Assembly (NCBI GenBank): GCA_003252375.1
Contig: QKEJ01000041.1
Coordinates: forward strand, 1 to 32,434
Direction: 5' to 3'
From: Halodesulfovibrio sp.
Lineage (GTDB): Bacteria > Desulfobacterota > Desulfovibrionia > Desulfovibrionales > Desulfovibrionaceae
Length of the DNA: 32,434 nucleotides
Every line of letters starts with the position of its first letter. Positions within the stretch are counted from its first letter, which is position 1. The notes under the pieces were generated by a model. The model did not search any database and was not told where the DNA came from. It saw only the letters and a list, made by a program, of their open reading frames with translations. Both the position numbers and the translations under genes were made by a program. Positions 1-9,386 of the stretch are shown in pieces.

Positions 1-466
1 CAAATATAATTTTTAAAGAAAATCTATGAATTAGAGTAAGGTATATGAGCAACTCATTCCTGCGGATAGGTGTTTTGCGCTGAGATAACGAGTCTAAAAA
101 ATTAATTATGTGCTCTGTCGAAAAGAAAACATTTGATATTCTATTATGTATTTCTTTATGGAGTGGTGTTTTGAGGTTTTCTCCAGCGCTAAATATAGGT
201 GCTTGAATTGTGCTGAGGGTGATATCGTCATTACACGCCACCAGCATGAAGCAAAAGTGCTCAAGGCAGAGCAAGTAGTGCTTAAAAAAATTGTGCCAAA
301 CTACGGAATCGCCCTGCCAATAAATATCCCTGAATCCTTCCATTGGATCGTTCAAAGAGTCCGGATGGGCAAAAAATATTGTTTGCCGTTCAAGTTCTTT
401 GTATTCACCCAAAACTTTGTCAATGCCCCGAAATCTATATATTTCTGATGAACGATCCCTGTCCAT
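1..466 (-). CDS. Partial DUF2971-like protein (C-terminus beyond the left edge)
   Basis: Reading the minus strand from the ATG at 466 gives an uninterrupted frame of 155 codons that leaves the window at base 1, so the gene is cut by the window edge. A GGAGA ribosome-binding site lies 7 bases before the ATG. The N-terminus has the pattern YRFRGID, then FAHPDSLNDPMEG, then YWQGDSVVWHNFFKHYLLCLE. This recalls the start of DUF2971 proteins (Y[KR][FY]R followed by F..P..LNDP.E), which are poorly characterised and often found in accessory or defence-related DNA. The DNA is strikingly AT-rich compared with everything after about position 500, which suggests horizontal acquisition. The gene follows the CASDH gene on the same strand but is separated from it by a terminator. 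The family assignment is from pattern memory; the open frame itself is seen directly. Confidence 0.6.
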   Translation of the reverse strand, partial: MDRDRSSEIYRFRGIDKVLGEYKELERQTIFFAHPDSLNDPMEGFRDIYWQGDSVVWHNFFKHYLLCLEHFCFMLVACNDDITLSTIQAPIFSAGENLKTPLHKEIHNRISNVFFSTEHIINFLDSLSQRKTPIRRNELLIYLTLIHRFSLKIIF

Positions 467-544
467 GTTGATGTCTCCAGAGTCAAAATGGTGAGCAATG
501 CCTCAATCGAGGGAAAGCAACGGGGTTAGGGACTAAGCAAGAAT

Positions 545-571
545 AAAAGGGGGCCGGAGACCGGCCCCCGT
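545..571 (-). terminator. Rho-independent terminator after the CASDH gene
   Basis: A perfect 9-bp G+C-rich stem (549-557 pairing with 561-569, three-base loop) lies just past the stop codon of the minus-strand CASDH gene. On that strand it is followed by CTTTTATTC. It separates the polyamine operon from the AT-rich gene to the left. Confidence 0.8.
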
Positions 572-576
572 GCGGG

Positions 577-1779
577 TTACTGCTGCTTGTCGAGATCGAC
601 AACCACCCACGGCAGACCGTGGATGTTGAGCTTGTCCATGAACGGGTCGGGGTCCATCTGTTCCATGTTGAACACGCCGGCACCCTTCCATGCGCCGGTG
701 ACCAGCATCATGGCGCCGATCATGGCGGGCACGCCCGTGGTGTAGGAGATGGCCTGCGATTCCACTTCCTCGTAGCAGGCTTCGTGGTCGCAGATATTGT
801 AGATGAAGTAGTTCTTCACCTCGCCGTTCTTCACGCCCTTCATCTTGCAACCGATGCAGGTGCGGCCCTTGGTGCGTCCGCCCAGGGAGGCGGGTTCGGG
901 CAGCACGCTCTTCAGGAACTGCAGGGGCACGATCTGCTGGCCGTTGTGTTCCACGGGCTCGATGCCGGTCATGCCGACATTCTCAAGCACGCGCAGGTGG
1001 TTCAGGTAGTTGTCGGAGAAGGTCATCCAGAACCGGGCGCGCTTCAGGCCCTTCAGGTTCATGGTCAGGGATTCCAGCTCCTCGTGGTACATGAGGAAGC
1101 ACTTCTTGGGGCCGATGCCCTCGGGGAAGTTGTACATCATGGACCAGCTTAAGGGATCGGTCTCCAGCCATTCGCCGCGTTCCCAGTAGCGGCCGCGGGC
1201 GGTCACTTCCCGGATGTTGATTTCCGGGTTGAAGTTGGTGGCGAAGGGGTGGCCGTGGTCACCGGCGTTGCAGTCGATGATGTCCAGCTCGTGCATCTCG
1301 TCAAAGAGGTGCTTCATGGCATAGGCGCAGTACACGTTGGTCACGCCGGGGTCGAAGCCGGAACCGAGCAGGGCGGTGAGGCCCGCGTCCTTGAAGCGGT
1401 CCTGATAGGCCCACTGCCACTTGTATTCGAACTTGGCCTCGTCGATGGGCTCGTAGTTGGCCGTATCGAGGTAGGGAACACCGGTTTCGAGGCAGGCGTC
1501 CATGATGGTCAGGTCCTGATAGGGCAGGGCCAGGTTGACCACGAGGTCGGGGGCGTGGGTCTTGATGAGCTGCACCAGTTCCGGCACGTTGTCGGCGTCG
1601 ACCTTGGCGGTGGTGATGGTGCGCCCGGTCTTGCGCTTCACGGAAGCGGCGATGGCATCGCACTTGGACAGGGTGCGGGATGCGAGCACGATGTCGGTGA
1701 ATACGTCGGGAACCTGTGCGCACTTGTGGACGCAAACGCCGCCCACGCCACCGGCACCGATGATCAGTACTTTGGCCAT
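577..1779 (-). CDS. Carboxynorspermidine/carboxyspermidine dehydrogenase (saccharopine dehydrogenase family)
   Basis: 400 residues from the ATG at 1779, which has GGAG 7 bases upstream; the 28 extra codons of the longest frame are not needed. The N-terminus MAKVLIIGAGGVGG is a Rossmann dinucleotide-binding loop (Gly8-Gly14). The rest matches the saccharopine dehydrogenase-like family that condenses putrescine (or diaminopropane) with aspartate semialdehyde, giving carboxyspermidine (or carboxynorspermidine). Landmarks include LGSGFDPGVTNVYCAYA in the middle and a Cys-containing CIGCKMKG segment near residue 310. The upstream neighbour is arginine decarboxylase, whose agmatine product leads to putrescine. 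This supports the alternative, S-adenosylmethionine-decarboxylase-independent spermidine route. The partner decarboxylase (nspC type) is not in the window. A lysine-forming saccharopine dehydrogenase is less likely given the neighbour. Confidence 0.88.
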   Translation of the reverse strand: MAKVLIIGAGGVGGVCVHKCAQVPDVFTDIVLASRTLSKCDAIAASVKRKTGRTITTAKVDADNVPELVQLIKTHAPDLVVNLALPYQDLTIMDACLETGVPYLDTANYEPIDEAKFEYKWQWAYQDRFKDAGLTALLGSGFDPGVTNVYCAYAMKHLFDEMHELDIIDCNAGDHGHPFATNFNPEINIREVTARGRYWERGEWLETDPLSWSMMYNFPEGIGPKKCFLMYHEELESLTMNLKGLKRARFWMTFSDNYLNHLRVLENVGMTGIEPVEHNGQQIVPLQFLKSVLPEPASLGGRTKGRTCIGCKMKGVKNGEVKNYFIYNICDHEACYEEVESQAISYTTGVPAMIGAMMLVTGAWKGAGVFNMEQMDPDPFMDKLNIHGLPWVVVDLDKQQ

Positions 1780-1934
1780 TGGCTGTCTCCTTCGGGACCG
1801 TGAGGTCCCAGACGCTTGTGCAATATGTTCAGAATACCGTATTTCAGGGCATTGTAAAACCATGCAGCTGCATTCCTGCCGTCGGCGCGTACTGGCGCGC
1901 GGGGCAGGAAAGCGGCGGCGGGTTCGCGGCCCTG

Positions 1935-3854
<1,920 letters not shown>

Positions 3855-3978
3855 CTGTCGGACCTCATACAAACCCCATTTAACGTGACTGTACAGGAAT
3901 GCCGATGCGTGCGGCATTCAGCCTCAACCGGATCCACGCGGATGGCACAGGAGTGTCACCACATAGCGTGGGGGCCCC

Positions 3979-4007
3979 ATTTAGAAGCAGGGGGGGGCTG
4001 CTGTCAA
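3979..4007 (-). promoter_or_regulatory. Candidate speA promoter P2 with a homopolymer in its spacer
   Basis: On the minus strand, TTGACA (4002-4007) is followed after exactly 17 bases by CTAAAT (3979-3984). The spacer contains an unbroken run of eight C (G8 on the plus strand, 3990-3997). Transcription would start near 3972, shortly upstream of speA. Sequence fit only. Confidence 0.45.
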
Positions 4008-4051
4008 TACCCTCCGCGTGCTTTGCCGGTGACATTTTGGCGGACGGCATG

Positions 4052-4085
4052 CATTGGTATACTATCCAATGGGTTGTCGTGTCAA
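4052..4085 (-). promoter_or_regulatory. Candidate speA promoter P1 with an operator-like dyad over the -10
   Basis: On the minus strand a consensus TTGACA (4080-4085) is followed after 18 bases by TATACC (4056-4061). A perfect inverted repeat CATTGG-N8-CCAATG (4052-4071) covers the -10 element, the position expected of a repressor operator. The implied leader to the preferred speA start is nearly 200 bases. Confidence 0.5.
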
Positions 4086-4360
4086 AAAAGTCGCCCTTGC
4101 ATCCTGCGGCAAGCCGTGTGTCCATGGGGGGCGCCGCATGGTCGGTGCGCGGCGAATTTCGGTTCGGGTGCATATATAATCGCCTGATACTGTTGAGGAA
4201 CGATATGGTCGTGCCGCTCCTGTCCCCCCATGTCTTGCAGGGCATATCGGGTGGGAGCGAGTACTCGCAGTCCTATTGCAAATTGGCCGGGTATGCTATA
4301 GCTGGTTGAGCGATCAATTCTATCGGTGCGAACAGCGCAACCAAGGTGCCGTTTCACGCG

Positions 4361-4376
4361 GCATCATACATGATGC
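4361..4376 (+). promoter_or_regulatory. Palindrome in the transporter leader
   Basis: GCATCAT-AC-ATGATGC is a 7-bp perfect inverted repeat ending 6 bases before the AAGGAG ribosome-binding site of the following gene. It could be an operator or a small RNA hairpin. Confidence 0.4.
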
Positions 4377-4397
4377 ATTTCTAAGGAGAAAGGAACA

Positions 4398-4952
4398 ATG
4401 GAACAGAAGCTTGCTAACCCCGCCCCGCTGGGCCTTATGGGGTTCGGTATGACCACGGTGTTGCTGAATATCCACAACGCCGGATTTTTCCCCATCAGCG
4501 CCATGATTCTGGCCATGGGCATTTTTTACGGTGGCATCGCGCAGGTGATTGCCGGGATCATGGAGTTCAAGAAGGGCAACACCTTCGGCCTGACCGCATT
4601 CACCTCGTACGGCTTTTTCTGGATGACTCTCGTGGGGCTCATCGTCATGCCCAAGCTGGGATGGACCGACGCCACGCCTGAAGGCTACATGGCCTGGTAT
4701 CTCGTCATGTGGGGCGTGTTCACCTTCTTCATGTTCCTGGGCACCCTGAAGAGCAACACCGTCATCAAGTTCATCTTCTTCTCGCTGACCGTTCTCTTTT
4801 TCCTGCTGGCCGCCCGTGACTTCACCGGCAGCCATGCCATCGGCACCTTTGCCGGGTACGAGGGCATTGTCTGTGGCGCTTCCGCCATCTACCTCGCCAT
4901 GGCCGAAGTGCTGAACGAGGTATACGGCCGTACCATCCTGCCCATCGGCTAG
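4398..4952 (+). CDS. satP: SatP/YaaH-family acetate-succinate transporter
   Basis: 184 residues with six predicted membrane segments, the usual size of the GPR1/FUN34/YaaH (AceTr) family. The N-terminal signature NPAPLGLMGFGMTTVLLN (about residues 7-24) is diagnostic of the family. Members move acetate or succinate with protons across the inner membrane. For a sulfate reducer that oxidises lactate incompletely to acetate, export or re-uptake of acetate is a sensible role, but this is inference. An AAGGAG ribosome-binding site lies 9 bases before the ATG. The gene is monocistronic: a strong bidirectional terminator follows, and the next gene is on the other strand. Confidence 0.9.
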   Translation: MEQKLANPAPLGLMGFGMTTVLLNIHNAGFFPISAMILAMGIFYGGIAQVIAGIMEFKKGNTFGLTAFTSYGFFWMTLVGLIVMPKLGWTDATPEGYMAWYLVMWGVFTFFMFLGTLKSNTVIKFIFFSLTVLFFLLAARDFTGSHAIGTFAGYEGIVCGASAIYLAMAEVLNEVYGRTILPIG

Positions 4953-5012
4953 GTGGAGCCATCCGGAACCGGCACTGTGGACGCCGGATATCGGATTGAC
5001 CGGATTCAAGAA

Positions 5013-5046
5013 AAAGGCCGGAGTCGTGAGACTCCGGCCTTTATTC
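5013..5046. terminator. Bidirectional terminator between satP and the ABM-domain gene
   Basis: A perfect 13-bp stem (5013-5025 with 5030-5042) with a GTGA loop. It is flanked by TTATTC on the plus side and a TTTTTCTTG run on the minus side, so it can end transcripts from both convergent genes. Confidence 0.88.
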
Positions 5047-5383
5047 ACTTGTGAGCTCTCTCCTCCGGCGGTTCCGGGAAAAGAGACTCCTGCTCTACTT
5101 TTGCGATGCGCACCGAATACGAGGCGTACCACTCTTCGCGTCCCAAGCGCTGGGCCAGCAGGTGGTCGGCCTGATGCTTCCACCGGTGGATGGATTCAAT
5201 ATCCTTCCAGTAAGAGACGGTGATGCCAAGCCCGTTACGGGTGGAATCGACTCCCAGAAATCCCGGCTGCGTCGCTGCAAGCGTGGAAAGCTTGTCTGCC
5301 ATGGCCGTATACCCGTTGTCCACTTCGGTTCTTACAGAGGCGAAGATGACCGCATAATACGGCGGGGTATGCTTGTCGGTCAT
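5045..5383 (-). CDS. Antibiotic biosynthesis monooxygenase (ABM)-domain protein, YqjZ-like
   Basis: 112 residues forming a single dimeric alpha-beta barrel domain. Family features visible are YYAVIFASVRT at the start, the pair QPGFLGVDS and GITVSYW, then W-HQADHLLAQRLGREEWY. Proteins like this are usually annotated as ABM-domain or heme-degrading-monooxygenase-like; most have no proven substrate. An AGGA ribosome-binding site sits 7 bases before the ATG at 5383. The start is only 8 bases after the pepA stop codon on the same strand, so the two genes are almost certainly cotranscribed. The real function is unknown. Confidence 0.8.
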   Translation of the reverse strand: MTDKHTPPYYAVIFASVRTEVDNGYTAMADKLSTLAATQPGFLGVDSTRNGLGITVSYWKDIESIHRWKHQADHLLAQRLGREEWYASYSVRIAKVEQESLFPEPPEERAHK

Positions 5384-5391
5384 ATGATTTC

Positions 5392-6900
5392 CTATTCGGA
5401 AATGCCGTTGCGCACGATTTCCAGCATGGTGCGCACGGCGAAACCGGTGCCGCCGGGCACGGCCAGCGGGGATTTCTTGGACTTGTAGGCCGGGCCCGCA
5501 ATGTCCAGATGCGCCCAGCGAACGCCCTCGTTGATGAACTGCTTGAGGAACAGGGCCGCGTTAATGGCACCGCCCTCGCGTCCGCCCACGTTCATCATGT
5601 CGGCCACCTCGGACTTGAGGGGTTCGAAGAACATGTCCCACAAGGGCATGGGCCAGAATTTGTCGCCCACCCGGACGCCGGTGTCCTGAATCTGCTTGGA
5701 GAGCGTCTCGTCCGTGGCGAACACGGCGGCGACCTCGGTGCCCAGTGCGACCACGCAGGCCCCGGTGAGGGTGGCCAGATCGATGAGGGCGGCCGGGGAG
5801 TATTCCTGCTGGGCCCAGGTCAGGGCGTCGCAGAGGATGAGACGGCCTTCGGCGTCGGTGTTGATCACCTCAACGGTCTTGCCGGAAAGGGTCTTCACCA
5901 CGTCGCCGGGGCGGGTGGCGCGTCCGTCGGGCATGTTCTCCGTGCACGGGGCAATGCCCACCACGCGGCGCTGGATGTCGGAGTTGCCGAGGGCCTCGAA
6001 GAGCCCGATCACGGCGCCCGCTCCTGCCATGTCGCACTTCATTTCATGCATGCTGGCGCTGGGCTTCAGGGAGATGCCGCCCGTATCAAAGGTGACGCCC
6101 TTGCCCACGAAGACGATGGGGGCGTCCTTTTCGGTGCCCTTGGGGGCGTATTCCATGACCAGCAGCTTGGCCTGCTCCTCGGCGCCCTTGAACACGGACT
6201 CGAAGGCGCCCATGCCCATGGCGGCGAGGTCGGGGCCGTTGATGGCGCGCACGGCAAAGCCGTACTTGCGCCCCATGGCTTCGGCCGTTTCCACGAGGTG
6301 GGAAGGCGTGACGATGTTGGCGGGGCCGTTCACCAGGTTCCGGGTGGCCATGACGCCGATGGCGGCGGCTTCCCCCCGGCGGGCCGCAGCGTGGATCGCA
6401 TCCGGGAAATTCTCTTCCGTGGAGAGCAGGGCGGCCCAGCGTGGTGAGTGCGCGGGTTCGTCCTGCGTGGTCTTCAGTTCGTCATAGGTGTAGAGCGAGA
6501 GCAGCATGGCGAGCACGGTCTCTTCCACCAGCACGGTGTCCTTGGGCTCCATGTCCTTGAAGACTTCCAGCGGTACTGCGCAGGTGTCCACCTTCAGCTC
6601 GCGGCACTTCTGCATGGCGGTGGCCACGGCGTGGCGCAGGGTTTCCAGCGTGAACTTTGCGCGTTCGCCAAGGCCCACGGCAATGCAGCGCGGCAGGGGA
6701 ATATCGGGGTGCCCGTACATGACCACCACCTGATTCTTTTCGCCGCGGAAGTCGTGGCGGGCAGGGGTGATGGTGATCCACGGCACGGCATCGGCCAGCG
6801 CCGGGATATGGTCGAGCAGCTGCTCATCCTTGAAGCCGAAGACAATCACGGTATTGGCGCGCCAGTCCGAGGACGGGGCCTGCTGAAAACGGATATCCAT
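5392..6900 (-). CDS. pepA: Leucyl aminopeptidase (M17 family)
   Basis: 502 residues from the ATG at 6900, which has GGAGG 6 bases upstream; an upstream in-frame ATG at 7014 would add a Pro-rich stretch foreign to the family. This cytosolic zinc/manganese exopeptidase releases N-terminal residues from peptides. The catalytic domain shows VGKGVTFDTGGISLKP (metal and catalytic Lys, about residue 265) and the family signature NTDAEGRL (about residue 350). The N-terminal macro-like domain is present (about residues 1-170). The gene leads a two-gene operon with the ABM-domain protein. A sigma-70-like promoter is visible about 90 bases upstream. Some M17 proteins also bind DNA; nothing here tests that. 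Confidence 0.95.
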   Translation of the reverse strand: MDIRFQQAPSSDWRANTVIVFGFKDEQLLDHIPALADAVPWITITPARHDFRGEKNQVVVMYGHPDIPLPRCIAVGLGERAKFTLETLRHAVATAMQKCRELKVDTCAVPLEVFKDMEPKDTVLVEETVLAMLLSLYTYDELKTTQDEPAHSPRWAALLSTEENFPDAIHAAARRGEAAAIGVMATRNLVNGPANIVTPSHLVETAEAMGRKYGFAVRAINGPDLAAMGMGAFESVFKGAEEQAKLLVMEYAPKGTEKDAPIVFVGKGVTFDTGGISLKPSASMHEMKCDMAGAGAVIGLFEALGNSDIQRRVVGIAPCTENMPDGRATRPGDVVKTLSGKTVEVINTDAEGRLILCDALTWAQQEYSPAALIDLATLTGACVVALGTEVAAVFATDETLSKQIQDTGVRVGDKFWPMPLWDMFFEPLKSEVADMMNVGGREGGAINAALFLKQFINEGVRWAHLDIAGPAYKSKKSPLAVPGGTGFAVRTMLEIVRNGISE

Positions 6901-6990
6901 GGGAAGCCTCCAAATATGATGTCCGGCCGGGGCTGCCGGCAAGGGTCGCGGATATGGCGGCCGGATGCCGCCTCTGTCATGAGTTCCGGG

Positions 6991-7019
6991 AGTATAGGCA
7001 TTGGCAGGCGGCACGTCCA
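6991..7019 (-). promoter_or_regulatory. Candidate pepA promoter
   Basis: On the minus strand TGGACG (7014-7019) is followed after 17 bases by TATACT (6991-6996), a good sigma-70 fit. It implies a leader of about 85 bases before the pepA ATG. Confidence 0.45.
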
Positions 7020-7117
7020 GTGCGATTCCCGCGCGCGCAGGAGCCTGGCCCGTTACGGACCGGGAGATGCTGCGGCGCAGGCTTGCATGAAACCGGACTC
7101 GGGAGTACTAGACGCGT

Positions 7118-8458
7118 ATGAGAAGGAAATATCTGTCTCCTTTCGTGCTCCCTGTGGTGGCCTTTGCGCTGACCATTATCGTGGGAGCCGTCCTGCTGGA
7201 GGCAACATCGGTGCTCCCGGGCGGTCTGGCCTGGGTGGACGCCCTGTTTACGGCAACATCGGCCGTCTGCGTGACCGGGCTTGTCACGGTGGACACGGCC
7301 ACCGCTTTCGGGCGGGAGGGGCACTGGGTGTTGCTGGGCCTTATCCAGCTGGGCGGTCTGGGAATCATGACCTACTCGAGCCTCGTATTCTATCTGTGGC
7401 GCCAGCGGGTTTCCCTTACCGACCGACTCGCCGTGGGGCAGGCCTTGCTGCATGATCCGTCGTTCCATCTCGGGAACTTCCTTGTACGTATGGTGCGCAT
7501 GGTGCTGGTCATCGAGCTGTTCGGCGCCCTCTGGCTCTATGCGCTGGAACCCGCGGTGCTCGGCCCCTTCGGCGCCCTGTTTCACGCCATATCCGCCTTC
7601 TGCAATGCCGGATTCGCCCTGTTTCCGGATAGCCTGGAGCGTTGGCAGTTTTCGCCCGGCATGAACGTCGTCATCATGTTGCTCATCACGCTGGGCGGGC
7701 TGGGCTTCGCCGTGATTGACGAGTGCATTCTCGTGTTGCGTGGTACGGACCTTGGTGTACGCGGTCTCAGCTATCCGGCACGCATGGTGCTGAAGACGTC
7801 GGCCCTGCTGACCTTCGGCGGTGCGGTACTCATATTCTTTGCGGAGGTCATGGGCGGCATGCAGAACGGGGCTGTCATGGACTCGGCGCTGGCCGCGCTC
7901 TTCCAGTCCGTTACCTGCCGGACCGCAGGGTTCAATACGCTCGATATCGCCAGCATGACCAACGTGTCGCTCATGCTCATGATCTTCCTCATGTTTGTGG
8001 GCGGCTCTCCCGGGTCGTGTGCGGGCGGCATCAAGACGACCACCCTGCGGGTGCTGTGGGCCTTCATGGTATCGCAGTTCCGGGGACGGTCGCAGGTGGT
8101 GGTTGAGGGGCGCGCCGTGCACTCCCTGAACCTGAACAAGGCCTTTGCCCTGTTCTTCACGGCCACGTGCAGCATCCTGCTGGCCACGCTGATTCTTTCC
8201 ATCTCGGAAGGCGGGGACATGCCGCATACCATGGTGCGCGGGCAGCTCATGGACTTTCTGTTCGAAGCCACCTCCGCCTTTGCCACGGTAGGGCTCAGTA
8301 CCGGGGTGACGCCGACGCTGTCCGTCACCGGCAAGCTGTGCCTGACCGCATTGATGTTTCTGGGGCGTATCGGCCCCATCTGGCTGCTGACGGCATTGCA
8401 GCAGATGCAGTCCGAAGTGCGCTACCGCTGGCCCGAGGGCGACATGCCCGTGGGCTAG
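7118..8458 (+). CDS. ktrB: Potassium uptake channel subunit, KtrB/TrkH family
   Basis: 446 residues; an inner-membrane K+-translocating subunit built from four membrane-pore-membrane repeats. The four pore loops with their filter glycines are all visible: TSAVCVTGL (47-55), SAFCNAGF (about 159-166), TCRTAGF (about 265-271) and TSAFATVGLSTG (about 382-393). The length is nearer KtrB than the longer TrkH of E. coli. The partner regulatory subunit follows 111 bases downstream. No good ribosome-binding site lies close to the ATG (GGGAG is 12-13 bases away), so the exact start is less certain than the identity. Confidence 0.92.
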   Translation: MRRKYLSPFVLPVVAFALTIIVGAVLLEATSVLPGGLAWVDALFTATSAVCVTGLVTVDTATAFGREGHWVLLGLIQLGGLGIMTYSSLVFYLWRQRVSLTDRLAVGQALLHDPSFHLGNFLVRMVRMVLVIELFGALWLYALEPAVLGPFGALFHAISAFCNAGFALFPDSLERWQFSPGMNVVIMLLITLGGLGFAVIDECILVLRGTDLGVRGLSYPARMVLKTSALLTFGGAVLIFFAEVMGGMQNGAVMDSALAALFQSVTCRTAGFNTLDIASMTNVSLMLMIFLMFVGGSPGSCAGGIKTTTLRVLWAFMVSQFRGRSQVVVEGRAVHSLNLNKAFALFFTATCSILLATLILSISEGGDMPHTMVRGQLMDFLFEATSAFATVGLSTGVTPTLSVTGKLCLTALMFLGRIGPIWLLTALQQMQSEVRYRWPEGDMPVG

Positions 8459-8471
8459 CGGCGGAGAGTGT

Positions 8472-8512
8472 GATATTCCCTGTTCCGGAGCCGCAGTGCG
8501 GCCCGGGATATC
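8472..8512 (+). other. Hairpin between the two K+ transport genes
   Basis: GATATTCCC (8472-8480) can pair with GGGATATC (8505-8512) with one bulged base, enclosing a second small stem CCGC-AGT-GCGG (8491-8501). There is no T run, so this is not an ordinary terminator. It could affect mRNA processing or subunit ratio. Confidence 0.35.
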
Positions 8513-8569
8513 GAGATAGGCCGAAGGGCCATGAGCCGGCGGATGCCGGCAAGACAAGGCAGGAATTGC

Positions 8570-9223
8570 ATGAAGACGAAAATGGAAATCGGCGTTATCG
8601 GGCTCGGCAAGTTCGGGCTGCCCCTTGCGCGGGCTTTGGCGGAAAAGGGCCACTCCGTGGTCGGTATCGACGGGAGTGAAAGCCGGATACGGCAGGCGCA
8701 GAACGTCCTCGACCTTGTCTATGTGGCTGACGCCACGGACAGCACCGCCCTGCGCCAGCTGCGCATTCAGGATCTGGACATGGTGATCGTGAGCGTGGGC
8801 TCCAGCATGGAGGCCTCCATCCTCATCGTGTTCAACCTGCTGGAGATGGGCATGCGCAAGCTGGCCGTGAAGGCGGTGACGCCGGAACACAAGAAGATTC
8901 TCATGCGGCTCGGCGTGGAGAACGTCATCCAGCCGGAGCAGGACGCCGCCCTTGTGCTGGCCCACCGCATCTCCAACCCCGGCATGCTCGACCTGCTGCA
9001 GCTTGGCGGCGGTGTGCTGTTGCAGGAGCTTGAGGTGGACAAGTGGGAAGGCCGGACGCTGATGGAGCTGCAGCTTACCGCCAAGGGCATCATGGTGGTG
9101 GCCGTGCGCGAAGCGGGCGGAGCGGACTACTCCTTCGTGCCCGCTGCCGACAAGCCGCTGGCCAAGGGGGAGACCCTTGCCGTCATCGGCAAGGAAAAGG
9201 ACGTGCTCAGTCTCGTTCCGTAG
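8570..9223 (+). CDS. ktrA: K+ uptake regulatory subunit, KtrA/TrkA family (RCK_N and RCK_C)
   Basis: 217 residues from the ATG at 8570, which is preceded by AGGA at 6 bases; 13 codons of the longer frame are dropped. The N-terminal RCK domain is a Rossmann fold with GLGKFG (11-16) and an acidic residue at the end of the second strand (Asp34) that contacts the nucleotide. The C-terminal half (about 135-217) is an RCK_C domain, with LPLA-type strands such as GIMVVAVREAG and GETLAVIGKEKDV. These proteins form a cytosolic ring on KtrB and gate it in response to ATP/ADP or NAD(H). Located directly downstream of its channel subunit. Confidence 0.92.
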   Translation: MKTKMEIGVIGLGKFGLPLARALAEKGHSVVGIDGSESRIRQAQNVLDLVYVADATDSTALRQLRIQDLDMVIVSVGSSMEASILIVFNLLEMGMRKLAVKAVTPEHKKILMRLGVENVIQPEQDAALVLAHRISNPGMLDLLQLGGGVLLQELEVDKWEGRTLMELQLTAKGIMVVAVREAGGADYSFVPAADKPLAKGETLAVIGKEKDVLSLVP

Positions 9224-9386
9224 CCCCTGACAGCCGTTCCTGCGGGGAGAAGGGTGTTGCGCTCTGCGCAGCTATTTGTCATCGTTCATCATTCGTGTTG
9301 CATTCGCCGAATCGAATGGTTGAACGGTCCGTGCCCCGGCATGAGGATGCCGCTCCCGGAACAACCCCCTTTCAGGCAGGTCTCTC

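Larger units (their letters stand above)
3855..4397. other. Divergent regulatory region between speA and the SatP-type transporter
   Basis: About 540 bases without a convincing gene; the open frames inside lack ribosome-binding sites and family resemblance. On the minus side it holds two candidate sigma-70 promoters for speA, a dyad over one -10 element and a G8 tract. On the plus side it holds a palindrome just before the transporter's ribosome-binding site. A weak plus-strand promoter candidate is TTGCAA (4276-4281) with TATAGC (4297-4302), spacing 15. An isolated TATAAT occurs at 4175-4180 without a good -35 element. Confidence 0.55.

Noticed and set aside
3943-3960. Sigma-54-like TGGCAC-N5-TGTCA before the transporter
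   Set aside because: The -12 element lacks the required GC, and the site is over 400 bases from the gene.
6977-8965. 662-codon minus-strand open frame across the K+ transport genes
   Set aside because: Antisense shadow; the plus-strand genes are clear KtrB and KtrA, while this frame is His/Gln/Gly-rich without domain features.
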